64,000 nucleotides of DNA. It comes from Modestobacter sp. L9-4 (GTDB lineage: Bacteria; Actinomycetota; Actinomycetes; Mycobacteriales; Geodermatophilaceae). The position numbers and the translations under genes are program-made. The notes under the pieces are model-generated. The model searched no databases, was not told the origin of the DNA, and saw only the letters and a program-made list of their open reading frames with translations. The stretch covers positions 2,852,001-2,916,000 of the forward strand of contig NZ_CP077800.1 in NCBI RefSeq assembly GCF_019112525.1, written 5' to 3'. This document shows positions 1-8,553 of the stretch, piece after piece (the first letter of the stretch is position 1; each line of letters starts with the position of its first letter).

Positions 1-1
1 C

Positions 2-1237
2 GCCCAGGACTTCGAGAAGGCCGCCTCCCTGCGCGACAAGGAGAAGCAGCTGCTCGGCGAGAAGTCCGAGCGCGAGAAGGCCTGGAAGGCCGGCGACATG
101 GACGTCGTCGCCGAGGTGGACGACGAGCAGATCGCCGAGGTCCTGGCGAACTGGACGGGCATCCCGGTCTTCAAGCTGACCGAGGAGGAGACCTCGCGGC
201 TGCTCCGCATGGAGGACGAGCTCCACAAGCGGATCATCGGCCAGGAAGAGGCCATCAAGAGCGTCTCCCAGGCGATCCGGCGCACGCGGGCGGGCCTCAA
301 GGACCCCCGTCGTCCCGGTGGCTCGTTCATCTTCGCCGGCCCCTCGGGTGTCGGTAAGACCGAGCTGGCCAAGGCGCTCGCGCAGTTCCTCTTCGGCGAG
401 GACGACGCCCTCATCCAGATCGACATGGGCGAGTTCCACGACAAGTTCACCGTGTCGCGGCTCGTGGGTGCCCCTCCCGGCTACGTCGGTTACGACGAGG
501 GTGGCCAGCTGACCGAGAAGGTGCGGCGCAAGCCGTTCTCGGTGGTCCTCTTCGACGAGATCGAGAAGGCGCACGCCGACGTCTTCAACACGCTGCTGCA
601 GGTGCTCGAGGACGGTCGGCTCACCGACGGCCAGGGCCGGATCGTGGACTTCAAGAACACGCTCCTGATCCTGACCACCAACCTCGGCACCCGGGACATC
701 TCCAAGGCCGTCGGCCTGGGCTTCCAGTCCGGGAACGACTCCTCGAGCAACTACGAGCGGATGAAGCTCAAGGTCAACGAGGAGCTCAAGCAGCACTTCC
801 GGCCTGAGTTCCTCAACCGCATCGACGACATCGTCGTGTTCCACCAGCTGACCGAGGACGAGATCGTCCACATCGTCGACCTGATGCTCAACCGGGTCGA
901 GACGCAGCTGGCGAACAAGGACATGTCGCTCGAGGTCACCCCGGCGGCGAAGAAGCTGCTGGCGGCCCGTGGGTTCGACCCGGTGCTGGGTGCCCGTCCG
1001 CTGCGTCGGACCATCCAGCGCGAGATCGAGGACGCGCTGAGCGAGAAGATCCTCTACGGCGAGATCGCCTCCGGCGAGATCATCGTGGTGGACGTGGAGG
1101 AGAACGCCGACACGGTGCTGTCGAAGTTCACCTTCCGGTCGGAGGCCAAGCCGGTCGACCTCCCCGACACCCCGCCGGTGGCCCTCGCGGCCGCCGACGG
1201 CGACGACGACGGCCCGCAGGCCCTCGCCGCCGAGTGA
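2..1237 (+). CDS. clpC: ATP-dependent Clp protease ATP-binding subunit ClpC, C-terminal part
   Basis: Hexameric AAA+ unfoldase that feeds substrates to ClpP in the cytoplasm. The frame is open from the left edge, so the N-domain and first AAA module lie outside the window. The visible 411 residues begin in a UVR-type motif (AQDFEKAASLRDKE), followed by the second AAA module: Walker A GPSGVGKTELAK, Walker B VVLFDEIEKAH, sensor 1 LTTNLG, a ClpP-docking loop of the VGLGF type, and sensor 2 GARPLRR. The acidic and Ala-rich tail is usual for actinobacterial ClpC. A strong terminator follows the stop, so the gene ends its transcription unit. In M. tuberculosis clpC1 likewise lies near mutY, disA and radA. 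Confidence 0.97.
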   Translation, partial: AQDFEKAASLRDKEKQLLGEKSEREKAWKAGDMDVVAEVDDEQIAEVLANWTGIPVFKLTEEETSRLLRMEDELHKRIIGQEEAIKSVSQAIRRTRAGLKDPRRPGGSFIFAGPSGVGKTELAKALAQFLFGEDDALIQIDMGEFHDKFTVSRLVGAPPGYVGYDEGGQLTEKVRRKPFSVVLFDEIEKAHADVFNTLLQVLEDGRLTDGQGRIVDFKNTLLILTTNLGTRDISKAVGLGFQSGNDSSSNYERMKLKVNEELKQHFRPEFLNRIDDIVVFHQLTEDEIVHIVDLMLNRVETQLANKDMSLEVTPAAKKLLAARGFDPVLGARPLRRTIQREIEDALSEKILYGEIASGEIIVVDVEENADTVLSKFTFRSEAKPVDLPDTPPVALAAADGDDDGPQALAAE

Positions 1238-1257
1238 TCCCCAGCAGGTCCTGACGA

Positions 1258-1291
1258 GGCCGCCTCCCGCTCTCCGGAGCGGGGGGCGGCC
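1258..1291 (+). terminator. Terminator of clpC
   Basis: A 15-bp stem (GGCCGCCTCCCGCTC paired with GAGCGGGGGGCGGCC, one G-T pair) with a TCCG loop lies 21 nt after the clpC stop. A short T-containing tail follows (TTCGTCGT). Confidence 0.85.
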
Positions 1292-1334
1292 TTCGTCGTC
1301 CCGGGGCCCGGTCGAGCACATCCAGGAGGACGAC

Positions 1335-1553
1335 ATGGCCCGAGGTGACCACCCGATGCGGACGCCGGCCTACGGCGGGCTGCTGATCGCGGTCGCGATG
1401 ATCGGCGCGACCGTGGCGGTGCGGCGGGGGAGCGGCTGGCCCGGCTGGGTGGAGCCGGTGATCGTGGTCGTGGCCGTGGTGGCCTGCCTGACCGGCGCGC
1501 TGCTCACCCTGCGGGACCGCACCCCACCCCGTCGGCCGGGGCCCCGCCCGTAG
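1335..1553 (+). CDS. Small two-helix membrane protein, unknown function
   Basis: 72 residues. Two hydrophobic segments (about residues 14-29 and 40-58) with an Arg/Gly/Trp linker suggest a hairpin membrane protein; the C-terminus is Pro/Arg rich. The ATG start is supported by AGGAGG 7 nt upstream. I do not recognise a family. It stands alone between the clpC terminator and convergent mutY, 18 nt from the mutY stop. Codon use matches the neighbours, which with the ribosome binding site is the main argument that it is real. Confidence 0.6.
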   Translation: MARGDHPMRTPAYGGLLIAVAMIGATVAVRRGSGWPGWVEPVIVVVAVVACLTGALLTLRDRTPPRRPGPRP

Positions 1554-1571
1554 GTCGCCGCGCGGGCGACG

Positions 1572-2474
1572 TCAGGCGGGCAGGGTGAAGCGGCCGTCCT
1601 CGGTCTGGGCGACCAGCCCGTCCACCAGCAGCGAGTCCAGGCAGCGGGAGCGCTGCACGGCGTCGTCCCAGGCCGGCGTCAGCGCCTCGGCCGGCACCGG
1701 CTCGGACGCCGCCCGCAGCACGTCCAGCAGCCGGCCGCGCACCTGCCGGTCGGTGCCGGCGAACTTCTGCACCCGGCGCGGGGGGCCGTCGTGGGCCGGG
1801 GACCCGGCCAGCCGCCAGGCGCAGCGGTCGCGCACCGGGCAGGCCCCGCACCGCGGGGTGCCGGCGACGCAGACCAGGGCGCCCAGCTCCATGACGGCGA
1901 CCGAGAAGCGCACCGCGCGGTCGTGGTCCTCCGGGGCCAGCTCCGCGATGTCGGCCAGGTCGGCGGCGCGCGCCGGCGCGGCTTCGGCCTTCCCGTGCAC
2001 CAGCCGCGCGACGACCCGGCGCACGTTCGTGTCCACCACCGGCTGGCGGCGGTGGTACCCGAAGCAGGAGACGGCCCGCGCCGTGTACGTGCCGATGCCC
2101 GGCAGCGCCTCGAGCTCGTCGACCTCGGCGGGCACCAGGCCGCCGTGCCGCTCGGTGATGGCCACGGCCGCCTCACGCAGCCGCAGTGCCCGGCGCGGGT
2201 AGCCGAGCTTCCCCCAGGCGCGGATCACCTCGGCCGGGCTCGCCTGCGCCATCGCCGCCGGGGTGGGCCAGCGGGCCAGCCACTCGCGCCAGACGGGCTC
2301 CACCCGGGCCACCGGGGTCTGCTGCAGCATGATCTCGCTGACCAGCACCGCCCACGGGTCGGTGCCGGGGGCACGCCACGGCAGGTCCCGCGCAGCGCCG
2401 GCGTACCAGTCGACGATCACCTCGCCGACCGGTTCACCCGGGGCGGGGGCGGGCGGTGCGGGGAGGGTGCTCAC
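1572..2474 (-). CDS. mutY: A/G-specific adenine glycosylase MutY
   Basis: Removes adenine mispaired with 8-oxoguanine (base excision repair). 300 residues. Near the N-terminus is the catalytic-Glu motif SEIMLQQTPVARV; the helix-hairpin-helix reads LPGIGTYTARA; the catalytic Asp lies in PVVDTNVRRVV; and the 4Fe-4S cluster loop has the C-X6-C-X2-C-X5-C spacing (C...CGAC...C). The C-terminal NUDIX-like domain of E. coli MutY is absent, as in many short actinobacterial forms; instead there is a winged-helix-like tail. The start is GTG, overlapped as GTGA by the stop of an upstream Pro-rich open frame that crosses the repeat tract at 2529-2750. Confidence 0.95.
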   Translation of the reverse strand: MSTLPAPPAPAPGEPVGEVIVDWYAGAARDLPWRAPGTDPWAVLVSEIMLQQTPVARVEPVWREWLARWPTPAAMAQASPAEVIRAWGKLGYPRRALRLREAAVAITERHGGLVPAEVDELEALPGIGTYTARAVSCFGYHRRQPVVDTNVRRVVARLVHGKAEAAPARAADLADIAELAPEDHDRAVRFSVAVMELGALVCVAGTPRCGACPVRDRCAWRLAGSPAHDGPPRRVQKFAGTDRQVRGRLLDVLRAASEPVPAEALTPAWDDAVQRSRCLDSLLVDGLVAQTEDGRFTLPA

Positions 2475-2528
2475 GAGCGTCCAGTGTGCTCGGCGGGCGT
2501 GAGGGACCGGGCAGGGGTGACCGCCGGA

Positions 2529-2750
2529 GGCGGCACCGGGCGGCCTGGCGGCACCGGGCGGCCTGGCGGCACCGGGCGGCCTGGCGGCACCGGACGGCCT
2601 GGCGGCACCGGGCGGCCCGCTGAACCGGGCGGCCCGCTAGTACCGGGCGGCCGGGCAGTACCGGACGGACTGGCGGGCGGCATCGGATGGACTGGCGGCA
2701 CCGGATGGCCTGGCGGCACCGGGATTGGTCCAGCAGCACCGGGTGGTCCG
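2529..2750. repeat. 18-bp tandem repeat tract upstream of mutY
   Basis: Five near-identical copies of GGCGGCACCGGGCGGCCT run from 2529 to 2618, then decay into degenerate copies to about 2750. The gap between mutY and the next gene (2475-2899) holds little else. Because 18 is a multiple of 3, every frame stays open: the plus strand reads GGTGRP repeats and the minus strand reads GRPVPP repeats, inside a 145-codon Pro-rich frame (2908 to 2471) whose TGA overlaps the GTG of mutY. Whether that frame is translated is unknown. Confidence 0.85.
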
Positions 2751-2899
2751 GGTGGGAGTCGCTTGAGGCGGTGGGCGTCCGCACGCATCGTGACGCCTCG
2801 CCGCACCGGTCCACGGGCGTGAGCGACGAGGCGGCGGAGCGACGGTGGTCGTGGCGTGGCGTCCGCAGAGGGCTCCGGGCCGCCGGTTAGCGTCACGGG

Positions 2900-3604
2900 G
2901 TGCTGCACCCGGTCGGGCCACTGCCCGCCGCCGTCTACTGGCGGCGGCGTCTGCTGGTGCTGGGCTGCACCCTGGGCGTCCTGGGTGGGGGCGGCTGGCT
3001 CGGCACCGCCGTCGTCACCGGCGGCTCGGAGGCGCCCACGCCGGTCGCCGCACCGGCCGGCGACACGCTGCGGGCCACCCCGGGCCTGGAGCAGGTGGTG
3101 CCCTCACTGGCCGCGGTCCAGGTGCCCACCGCGGCGCCGTCCCCGGCACCGTCCAGCGCCCCGGCGACGAGCGCGGCGCCCGCGCCCAGCGAACCGGCGG
3201 CGCCGGTCCCCGGCGGCCCGTGCAGCGACGACATGATCGCGGTGGAGGTGCGGCCGAACCCGCCCGTCGCCGCCGTGGGCAGCAAGCCGACGTTCGAGCT
3301 GGTGGTCACCAACACCTCGCCGGTGGCCTGCGTGCGGCCCGTGGACGCCCCGCTGCAGGAGGTCATCCTGGTGAACGGGGCCGGCGAGCGCGTGTGGGGC
3401 AGCAACGACTGCTTCCCGGAGAGCCGGACGGAGCAGCGCACCCTCCAGCCGGGGGAGATCGTGGTGTTCCCGGTGCTGTGGAGCGGGCTGAGCAGCGCCC
3501 CCGGGTGCGCCGGCAGCCGCACCACCCCGCCCGCCGGCAGCTACGTGCTCCGCGGCCGGCTGGACACCGAGGTCAGCCCGGACGCCACCTTCACCCTCAG
3601 CTGA
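2900..3604 (+). CDS. Membrane-anchored extracytoplasmic protein (position of Rv3587c)
   Basis: 234 residues. A basic N-terminus (YWRRR), one membrane helix (about residues 19-40), then an Ala/Pro/Ser-rich linker to about residue 105. The C-terminal domain looks like a beta-sandwich with four Cys that could form two disulfides (PCSDD, VACVRP, NDCFPE, PGCAGS), so it probably faces outward. It occupies the place of the uncharacterised membrane protein Rv3587c beside disA in mycobacteria. TAGCGT lies 6 nt before the GTG and no ribosome binding site is visible, so a leaderless transcript is likely. Molecular function unknown; it resembles DUF4232- or BsuPI-like domains only in outline. Confidence 0.8.
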   Translation: MLHPVGPLPAAVYWRRRLLVLGCTLGVLGGGGWLGTAVVTGGSEAPTPVAAPAGDTLRATPGLEQVVPSLAAVQVPTAAPSPAPSSAPATSAAPAPSEPAAPVPGGPCSDDMIAVEVRPNPPVAAVGSKPTFELVVTNTSPVACVRPVDAPLQEVILVNGAGERVWGSNDCFPESRTEQRTLQPGEIVVFPVLWSGLSSAPGCAGSRTTPPAGSYVLRGRLDTEVSPDATFTLS

Positions 3605-3650
3605 GTCCCCCGGCGCGGGCCGTGGTCGGAGGCGCCCCGACCTCGCGCCG

Positions 3651-4733
3651 TCAGCTGTAGCGGTCGAGGATCGAGGTCTCGGCGAGGCGGGACAGGCCCT
3701 CACGGATGCCGCGCGCCCGCGCCTCGCCGACGCCCTCGACGGCGAGCAGGTCCTCGATGGTGGCGGCCAGCAGCTTCTGCAGCCCGCCGAAGTGGGTGAC
3801 CAGGCGGTCGATGATGCTGGCCGGCAGCCGGGGGACCCGGGCCAGCAGCCGGTAGCCACGCGGGCTGACCGGGGAGTCCAGCGCGTCGGGCGAGGTGGGC
3901 AGGCCGTAGCAGCGGGCGACCGCGGACAGGTCCAGCAGCTCGGTGGCGGTCAGCGCGCGGAGGTCGGTGAGCACCTCCTCGCCGGTGCGGTTGCGGCGGC
4001 CGCTGGGCAGGTAGTCGCGCACGAGCAGGCCGCGGTCCTCCTCGACACCGGCGAGCATCTCGTCCAGCTGCAGCGCCAGCAGCCGACCGTCGGTGCCCAG
4101 CTCGACGACGAAGCCCTCGATCTCGTCGGCGATCCGGCGCACCATCTCCAGCCGCTGGCTGACGCTCATCGCGTCCCGGACCGTCACCAGGTCCTCGATC
4201 TCCAGCGCCGAGAGCGTGCTGGCCACCTCGTCGAGCCGGAGCTTGTAGCGCTCGAGTGCGGCGAGGGCCTGGTTGGCGCGGGCGAGGATCGTGGTGGGGT
4301 GCTCGAGGGTGTAGCGCCGCCCGGCCACGTAGACGGAGATGATGTGCATCGACTGGCTGACCGAGATCACCGGGAAGTCGGTCTGCAGGGCGACGCGCTC
4401 CGCGGTGCGGTGCCGGGTGCCCGACTCCTCGGTGGGGATGGTCGGGTCGGGCATGAGGTGCACGCCGGCGCGCACGATGCGGCTGCCGTCGTAGGAGACG
4501 ATCACCGCGCCGTCCATCTTGGCGAGCTCACGCAGCCGGGTCGCCGACAGTGCGACGTCCAGGGCGAAGCCGCCGGTGCACAGCGACTCGACCACGCGGT
4601 CGTAGCCGAGCACGATCAGCGCGCCGGTACGGCCGGCCAGGATCCGCTCCAGACCGTCCCGGAGGGCGGTGCCGGGGGCGATCCGACCGAGCAGTTCCCG
4701 CAGCGCGGCCTCGGGGTCCACAGCGGGGGGCAC
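3651..4733 (-). CDS. disA: DNA integrity scanning diadenylate cyclase DisA
   Basis: Condenses two ATP into c-di-AMP and scans DNA for branched structures. With the GTG at 4733 the protein has 360 residues, close to the family norm; CAGGAG lies 6-10 nt before this GTG, whereas the longer frame up to 4799 adds a non-conserved extension. Catalytic motifs DGA (KMDGAVIV) and RHR (GTRHRTAER) are intact in the N-terminal DAC domain, followed by the helical spine and a C-terminal helix-hairpin-helix DNA-binding domain ([16 protein letters not shown]). Neighbouring radA is its usual partner; in other bacteria RadA modulates DisA activity. Convergent with 2900-3604. Confidence 0.96.
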   Translation of the reverse strand: MPPAVDPEAALRELLGRIAPGTALRDGLERILAGRTGALIVLGYDRVVESLCTGGFALDVALSATRLRELAKMDGAVIVSYDGSRIVRAGVHLMPDPTIPTEESGTRHRTAERVALQTDFPVISVSQSMHIISVYVAGRRYTLEHPTTILARANQALAALERYKLRLDEVASTLSALEIEDLVTVRDAMSVSQRLEMVRRIADEIEGFVVELGTDGRLLALQLDEMLAGVEEDRGLLVRDYLPSGRRNRTGEEVLTDLRALTATELLDLSAVARCYGLPTSPDALDSPVSPRGYRLLARVPRLPASIIDRLVTHFGGLQKLLAATIEDLLAVEGVGEARARGIREGLSRLAETSILDRYS

Positions 4734-4767
4734 GAGCGCTCCTGACGGTCGGGCGGTACAGAGGCCG

Positions 4768-4773
4768 ATTCTA
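4768..4773 (-). promoter_or_regulatory. Candidate -10 box of disA
   Basis: TAGAAT (minus strand) is a near-consensus sigma-A -10, giving a leader of roughly 30 nt to the GTG at 4733. No good -35 is visible 16-18 nt upstream. Confidence 0.4.
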
Positions 4774-4805
4774 CGTGTTCGGGGCGGGTCGGCGATCACC
4801 GCACG

Positions 4806-4844
4806 TCCGCACCCGCTGACCAGGGGGTCGGTCGCGGGTGCGGA
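4806..4844 (-). terminator. Terminator hairpin after radA
   Basis: A perfect 11-bp stem (TCCGCACCCGC / GCGGGTGCGGA) around a 17-nt loop lies just past the radA stop. It is on the way to disA, so disA probably has its own promoter. Confidence 0.6.
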
Positions 4845-4847
4845 GGC

Positions 4848-6215
4848 TCACCAGAGCCGGTGGATCGCGCCGGCCAGGTCGGCCACCTCGATCAGCCGCA
4901 TGCCCTTGGGCGCGGGGCCGGAGTCCTCGGGGACGAGGGCGGCGGTATAGCCCTGCCGGGCCGCCTCGGCCAGTCGCCGGGCGGTACCGCCGACCCGGCG
5001 GATCTCCCCGGACAGGCCGACCTCGCCGATGGCCACCAGGCCGCCGGGCAGCGGACGGTCCTTGGCCGCGGAGGCGATCGCCAGCGCCAGGGCGAGGTCG
5101 GCGGCGGGCTCCAGGATGCGCACGCCGCCCACCGAGGCGGCGAAGACGTCGGCGTCGGCGAGCTTGACCCCACCCCGCCGCTCGACCACGGCGTTGACCA
5201 TCGCCACCCGCTGGGAGTCCAGCCCGCTCACCGCCCGGCGCGGCGACCCACCGCCGCCGGAGGTGGCCACCAGGGCCTGAACCTCGGCCAGCAGCGGGCG
5301 GCTGCCCTCCATGGTCACTGTGACGCAGCTGCCGGGCACCGGCGCCGACCGGCGGGACACGAACAGGTGGGACGGGTCGGGCACGCCGACCACGCCGCCG
5401 TCGCCGATCTCGAAGCAGCCGATCTCGTCGGCCGGGCCGAACCGGTTCTTGGTGGCCCGCACCAGCCGCAGCGTCGAGTGCCGCTCGCCGTCGAAGGAGA
5501 TGACCACGTCGACCAGGTGCTCCAGCGCCCGCGGGCCGGCGATCGCGCCGTCCTTGGTGACGTGGCCGACGAGGATGGTGGTCATGTTGCGGGCCCTGGC
5601 GACCCCGCTGAGCGCGCTGGCCACCGCGCGCACCTGCGTGGCGCCGCCGTCGGTGCCGTCGACGGCGGGGGAGCGCACGGTCTGCACGGAGTCGAGCACC
5701 AGCAGGGTCGGGTTGACGTCCTCGACGTGGGCGAGGACGGCGGACAGCTCGGTCTCCGCGGCCAGGTACAGCTCGTCGTGCAGCGCGCCGATGCGCTCGG
5801 CACGCAGCCTGACCTGTGCGGCCGACTCCTCACCGGAGACGACCAGCGTGGGCCCGTTGGCCGCGGCGACCCGGTGGGCGACCTCGAGCAGCAGGGTGGA
5901 CTTGCCGACGCCGGGCTCACCGGCGACCAGGAGCACGGCGCCGGGCACCAGGCCGCCGCCCAGCACGCGGTCGAACTCGGGGATGCCGGTGGGCACCGCC
6001 TGGGCGCCCTCCAGCTCGACCTGGCCGATCGGCCGGGCCCGGGAGGTCACCGGGCCGGCCGCCACGGAGCGCAGCGGGGAGGACCCGACCGCGCCCACCT
6101 CCTGGACGCTGCCCCAGGCCTGGCACTCGGGGCAGCGTCCGACCCACTTGGCCGAGGTGTAGCCGCACTCGCTGCAGCGGTGGGCGGGGCGGGACTTCAC
6201 ACCGGAGGGGGGCAC
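4848..6215 (-). CDS. radA: DNA repair protein RadA (Sms)
   Basis: RecA-like hexameric helicase that drives branch migration in recombination. 455 residues. N-terminal four-Cys zinc finger (CSECGY...CPECQAW), Walker A GEPGVGKST, the RadA-specific KNRFG motif, and a C-terminal Lon-protease-like domain with no catalytic role known in RadA. The GTG at 6215 is used; an in-frame GTG at 6200 is possible because neither has a clear ribosome binding site. It lies between the LpqE-like gene and disA on the same strand, as in mycobacteria, linking recombination repair with c-di-AMP signalling. Confidence 0.97.
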   Translation of the reverse strand: MPPSGVKSRPAHRCSECGYTSAKWVGRCPECQAWGSVQEVGAVGSSPLRSVAAGPVTSRARPIGQVELEGAQAVPTGIPEFDRVLGGGLVPGAVLLVAGEPGVGKSTLLLEVAHRVAAANGPTLVVSGEESAAQVRLRAERIGALHDELYLAAETELSAVLAHVEDVNPTLLVLDSVQTVRSPAVDGTDGGATQVRAVASALSGVARARNMTTILVGHVTKDGAIAGPRALEHLVDVVISFDGERHSTLRLVRATKNRFGPADEIGCFEIGDGGVVGVPDPSHLFVSRRSAPVPGSCVTVTMEGSRPLLAEVQALVATSGGGGSPRRAVSGLDSQRVAMVNAVVERRGGVKLADADVFAASVGGVRILEPAADLALALAIASAAKDRPLPGGLVAIGEVGLSGEIRRVGGTARRLAEAARQGYTAALVPEDSGPAPKGMRLIEVADLAGAIHRLW

Positions 6216-6294
6216 GCCGTCAGGGTGGCGTGGGGGTACGACAGTTCCGTGCGACGGGACGCCGGGTCGGGCGAGGTGCTGGTCACCCCGGACC

Positions 6295-6885
6295 TCACGG
6301 GGCGCTGCTGCCGCCCTGCTGGTCCGTCTCCACCTCCGGGTGGAAGTCGAAGGCCTCGCCGCGGGGGAGGTCGCGGGTCGCGGTGCCCACCGGCACGGGC
6401 ACGGTGACGTCGCCGGAGTTGGTGAAGCTGAACGTCACGTCGACGTACTGGCCCACGCTCACGTCGTCGGCCAGCCCGACGAGGGTGACCGCGGGCCCCT
6501 GGCCGTTGCCGAGGAAGAGCGTGCCGTCGGCCGGGACGGGCAGCGAGACCGCTGCGGAGGGGGCGGCGCCGGCCGCTGCGGCGGTGGGGTCGACGACCTC
6601 GACACCGGTGAAGTCCGGGCCGGTGATCCCGACGAGGGTGTCGGGGACGTCGGCGGTGCTGACCACGGCGCCCAGCAGACGGGCGTCGCTGCCGCTGGGG
6701 TAGACGCCGCCGGTCGGGTAGGGCAGCTCGAGGGCGCGCAGGTTCAGCGGGCCGACGTCCATCTGGCCGCCGAAGTTCTGCTCCTGGGTGCTCGTCTGGG
6801 TCACCTGCCCGGCGCTGCAGGCCGACAGCGCCACGGGGGCGAGCAGCAGGGCACCGATGGCAGCAGCGCGCGGTGCGCGGTTCAC
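6295..6885 (-). CDS. lpqE: LpqE-like lipoprotein
   Basis: 196 residues beginning with a lipoprotein signal peptide: NRAPR, a hydrophobic stretch, and the lipobox LSAC with the lipidated Cys at residue 23. The mature part is a beta-rich domain with the NLRAL...LLGAVVST pattern, as in mycobacterial LpqE (Rv3584), which sits in the same place next to radA. The fold resembles copper chaperone PCuAC domains, but I see no His/Met metal motif, so metal binding is not claimed. GTG start with TGGAGG about 8 nt upstream. The gene is divergent from the photolyase; the shared 102 bp contains a minus-strand TACGAT. Confidence 0.82.
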   Translation of the reverse strand: MNRAPRAAAIGALLLAPVALSACSAGQVTQTSTQEQNFGGQMDVGPLNLRALELPYPTGGVYPSGSDARLLGAVVSTADVPDTLVGITGPDFTGVEVVDPTAAAAGAAPSAAVSLPVPADGTLFLGNGQGPAVTLVGLADDVSVGQYVDVTFSFTNSGDVTVPVPVGTATRDLPRGEAFDFHPEVETDQQGGSSAP

Positions 6886-6987
6886 AGCGTCGACCTCCAG
6901 AGGACGTACCGGTCGCTCCGGGCGGGAGCGGCACGAGTCGCGCAGATCGTAACGGGCACCCGAGGATGTCCGCTGGAGGTGAGGGAC

Positions 6988-8553
6988 GTGACCGCACGGA
7001 CCGAGGACCGCATGCCCGGTGACGGGGACCCTGCGCTGGGCGAGTTCCCAGCTCAGGCGCCCACCACCCGGCGGTGGCTGTTCGCCGACCAGCTGGGCCC
7101 GCACTTCCTCGACGCGCCGGACCAGCCGGTCCTGCTGATCGAGTCCAAGGGCGTCTTCCGGCGGCGGCGGTTCCACCGGCAGAAGGCCCACGTGCTGCTG
7201 TCGGCGCTGCGGCACCGGGCCGCCGAGCTCGGCGACCAGGCCGTGTTCCTGCAGACGGACACCTACGCCGAGGCCCTCGACGAGGTGCACGAGCCGCTGT
7301 CGGTCTGCGCGCCCACCACCTGGCCGGCCCGTGACTTCGTCCTCCGCCGTCCCGAGGTGATCGTGCTGGAGGCCCGCGGGTTCGTCACCCGGCAGGCCGA
7401 CTTCCGCCGCTGGGCCGGCGGCCGGGGGCGGCAGCGGCTGCTGATGGACGACTTCTACCGGGTCGCCCGCCGCGTGCACGACGTCTTGATGGACGGCGCG
7501 GAGCCCGCCGGGGGCACCTGGAACCTCGACCACGACAACCGGCAGCCCCCGCCGGCCGACGGCCGGGTCGACGTCCCACCGCCCTGGATGCCGGTGGAGG
7601 ACGAGATCGACGCGCAGGTGCGGGCCGACCTCGACGCCTGGGAGGCCGCCGGCGACGTCTCCTTCGTGGGGTCCGACGGCCCCCGGCTGTTCCCGGTCAC
7701 GCACGCCGAGACCCAGGAGCGGCTCGAGGACTTCCTCACCCACCGGCTGCGCGCCTTCGGGCCGCACGAGGACGCGATGCTCAGCCAGGACCCCTGGCTG
7801 GCCCACTCGATGATGTCGGTGTCGCTGAACCTCGGGCTGGTCGACCCCGCCGACGTCGTGCACCGCGCCGACGCCGCCTGGCGGGAGTCCGTCGCCGCCG
7901 GCGACCCGCTGCCGCTGAACTCCGTCGAGGGGTTCGTCCGCCAGGTGATGGGCTGGCGGGACTGGATCTGGCACCTGTACTGGCAGCTGGGCCGCGAGTA
8001 CCGGCACGGCAACGCCCTCGACGCCCACGAGGAGGTGCCCGGCTGGATGGGCGAGCTGGAGGCCGAGGCCGTGGACGCCAACTGCCTGTCCTCGGTGCTC
8101 TCCGACGTCCGCGAGCGCGGCTGGGTGCACCACATCCCGCGGCTGATGGTGCTGGGCAACTACGCGCTGCAGCGCGGCATCGAGCCGCTGGCCATCACCG
8201 ACTGGTTCCACCGGATGTTCCTCGACGGCTACGACTGGGTGATGGTCGCCAACGTCGTGGGGATGAGCCAGCACGCCGACGGCGGGGTGCTGGCCACCAA
8301 GCCCTACGCCGCGGGCGGGGCCTACATCGACCGGATGAGCGACTACTGCGGCGGCTGCCGGTACGACCCGAAGAAGCGGGTGGGGGAGGACGCCTGCCCG
8401 TTCACCGCCGGCTACTGGGCGTTCCTGGAGCGCAACCGCGAACGGCTCGCCGGCAACTCCCGGATGCGCCAGCCGCTCACCGGCCTGACCCGGCTCAAGG
8501 ACCTCGACCTCGTCGTCGACCAGGAGCGCCGGCGCGGCACCGACGCCCCCTAG
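6988..8553 (+). CDS. Fe-S bacterial cryptochrome / (6-4) photolyase-type protein
   Basis: Member of the photolyase-related family that includes PhrB of Agrobacterium; it binds FAD and a 4Fe-4S cluster and repairs (6-4) photoproducts using light. 521 residues from the GTG preceded by GGAGG; an ATG at 7012 is an alternative. The N-terminal domain opens with RRWLFADQLGP. Four Cys fit the cluster ligands: C366 (ANCLSS), C454 and C457 (YCGGC) and C470 (ACPF). Their spacing, 88, 3 and 13 residues, is the same as in PhrB. The gene is not part of the corresponding mycobacterial locus and looks like a lineage-specific insertion, sensible for a sunlight-exposed soil or rock bacterium. Confidence 0.9.
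   Translation: MTARTEDRMPGDGDPALGEFPAQAPTTRRWLFADQLGPHFLDAPDQPVLLIESKGVFRRRRFHRQKAHVLLSALRHRAAELGDQAVFLQTDTYAEALDEVHEPLSVCAPTTWPARDFVLRRPEVIVLEARGFVTRQADFRRWAGGRGRQRLLMDDFYRVARRVHDVLMDGAEPAGGTWNLDHDNRQPPPADGRVDVPPPWMPVEDEIDAQVRADLDAWEAAGDVSFVGSDGPRLFPVTHAETQERLEDFLTHRLRAFGPHEDAMLSQDPWLAHSMMSVSLNLGLVDPADVVHRADAAWRESVAAGDPLPLNSVEGFVRQVMGWRDWIWHLYWQLGREYRHGNALDAHEEVPGWMGELEAEAVDANCLSSVLSDVRERGWVHHIPRLMVLGNYALQRGIEPLAITDWFHRMFLDGYDWVMVANVVGMSQHADGGVLATKPYAAGGAYIDRMSDYCGGCRYDPKKRVGEDACPFTAGYWAFLERNRERLAGNSRMRQPLTGLTRLKDLDLVVDQERRRGTDAP

Noticed and set aside
2434-2921. Other open frames through the 18-bp repeat tract upstream of mutY.
   Set aside because: A repeat whose unit is a multiple of 3 keeps all frames open by chance. 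Only the frame overlapping the mutY start is kept, as a finding and not as a gene.
4860-6407. A 515-codon plus-strand frame antisense to radA.
   Set aside because: Low-complexity Gly/His/Gln-rich product, no ribosome site, no motifs; radA on the other strand is intact.
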